Shown here piece by piece: positions 63,400 through 64,000 of a stretch of DNA of 64,000 nucleotides (position 1 is its first letter; the number at the start of each line of letters is the position of its first letter). The stretch is from Delftia tsuruhatensis NBRC 16741 (GTDB lineage Bacteria; Pseudomonadota; Gammaproteobacteria; Burkholderiales; Burkholderiaceae_C): assembly GCF_001571325.1 (NCBI RefSeq), contig NZ_BCTO01000040.1, positions 37,601 through 101,600 of the forward strand, read 5' to 3'. Position numbers and translations under genes: made by a program. The notes under the pieces are model-generated. The model was not told the DNA's origin and searched no databases. It was given only the letters and a program-made list of their open reading frames with translations.

Positions 63400-64000
63400 A
63401 TGAATGTTAAAGAGAGGCAAGAATCATTCGCGCCGCAATCGCGGTTGCAAGCATTGATGGTTGATTGCGAGGTGGAAGATTTTTCAGGGTTGGGCCTGTT
63501 GCTCGGTCAGGCTGGATATGATACGCGAATGGCGGCAAGTGCGCCGGAAGCGTTGGCTGAGTTTGCTGGTGGACGAATTGATTTGTTGATATGCAATACG
63601 CGTGTAATTGACAAGGATGGTGGGCAGTGGCTGGAAAATCTCGTTGGGCAGTCCCCTGATCTGTTCGTGATTTTTCTTTCGGAATGCAGTCCCGTGGCAA
63701 TTACGAAAGGCCTTGGTCGGTTGCTGGGCTTGCACCGCCATATAGTCAAACCTTGGAATAGTGAGCAATTTTTGGCTGTCATTGAGCAACTGAATGATCA
63801 AAAAATTACACGCTATGAGAATATTCGGCTAGAGCAAAAAAATAGAGCGCTGACGAAGGAGTTGGCAGAACTAAATGCAGCTGTTGAGCTGACTGCCCAT
63901 GAGCATGACGACGAATTGTTGGAGGCGCATAGGAAACTTAAAAAAAGCTTCGTCGCATCGATCCGAATGTTTTCAAATCTGCTTGAGTGGCGAGGGGGGA
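63400..64000 (+). CDS. Response regulator with degenerate receiver, probable HD-GYP protein (partial)
   Basis: The first 200 residues are in view; the gene runs past the window end. Residues about 15-125 form a receiver-like domain, ending in HIVKPW with the conserved Lys. The acidic pair is eroded (VDCEVED) and the phospho-acceptor position in LLICNTRVI is Asn66 instead of Asp, so classical phosphorylation should not occur. A coiled coil (about 125-185) leads to KKSFVASIRMFSNLLEWRGG, which resembles the entry to HD-GYP c-di-GMP phosphodiesterase domains. GGAGG (63387-63391) precedes the ATG at 63400. The codons are notably AT-rich compared with the rest of the window, which suggests transfer. 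Confidence 0.72.
   Translation, partial: MNVKERQESFAPQSRLQALMVDCEVEDFSGLGLLLGQAGYDTRMAASAPEALAEFAGGRIDLLICNTRVIDKDGGQWLENLVGQSPDLFVIFLSECSPVAITKGLGRLLGLHRHIVKPWNSEQFLAVIEQLNDQKITRYENIRLEQKNRALTKELAELNAAVELTAHEHDDELLEAHRKLKKSFVASIRMFSNLLEWRGG

Overview
The window is about 64 kb of high-G+C DNA from a betaproteobacterium of the family Comamonadaceae, most probably Delftia. This placement is an inference. It rests on four Bug-type tripartite-tricarboxylate receptors, the xseA-sodB, smc-zipA-ligA and phaC-phaA-phaB orders, and a class I PHA synthase with a low-complexity Ala/Arg/Thr-rich insertion of about 40 residues after its active-site cysteine, a trait I recall for Delftia acidovorans. I see no rRNA, tRNA, CRISPR array or intact insertion sequence. 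Coding density is high and most antisense open frames are shadows of GC-rich genes.

Left part (1-16 kb): xseA and sodB, then two efflux-pump/regulator pairs read divergently (a 14-TM MFS with a LysR regulator, and a 12-TM MFS with a TetR regulator). Both intergenic gaps carry inverted repeats that look like operators. Next comes an organic-acid module: two Bug receptors and an isocitrate-lyase/PEP-mutase-family enzyme, a divergent sigma-54 activator of PrpR type, a LysR regulator with a divergent PLP dehydratase, and a PrpF-like isomerase. The Bug operon and prpF-like gene have nearly identical -24/-12 promoters that share an upstream GGGTTT(A/T)CCC element, so they look like one regulon.

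Middle (16-38 kb): a CHASE-PAS-PAS-GGDEF-EAL protein with a degenerate GGDEF site; smc-zipA-ligA-patatin; a 936-residue soluble protein with two Cache-like repeats and a CheW domain; a Nudix hydrolase; a divergent fumarylacetoacetate-hydrolase-family / zeta-GST pair; pgeF; and the phaC-phaA-phaB PHB synthesis genes. A phaZ depolymerase lies near 60-61 kb.

Right part (38-62 kb): two tiny, apparently undescribed ORFs that share a W-P-x-acidic-acidic-R-D-R-K-R motif; an RpiR-regulated amino-acid ABC importer operon ending in an isoaspartyl peptidase but lacking an ATPase; an ABC-F protein; an acyl-CoA ligase / acyl-CoA dehydrogenase / Bug operon; the dapC-dapD-pilU-dapE-prmB run; a chemoreceptor with a C-terminal cytoplasmic Cache domain; an orphan RnfB-like ferredoxin; phaZ; and dusA.

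Right edge (62.5-64 kb): the 5' end of dusA abuts a frameshifted, truncated tyrosine-integrase remnant. Beyond it is an AT-richer gene, cut by the window end, for a response regulator whose phospho-acceptor Asp is replaced by Asn and which appears to lead into an HD-GYP-type domain. This is probably the edge of a decayed island in dusA.
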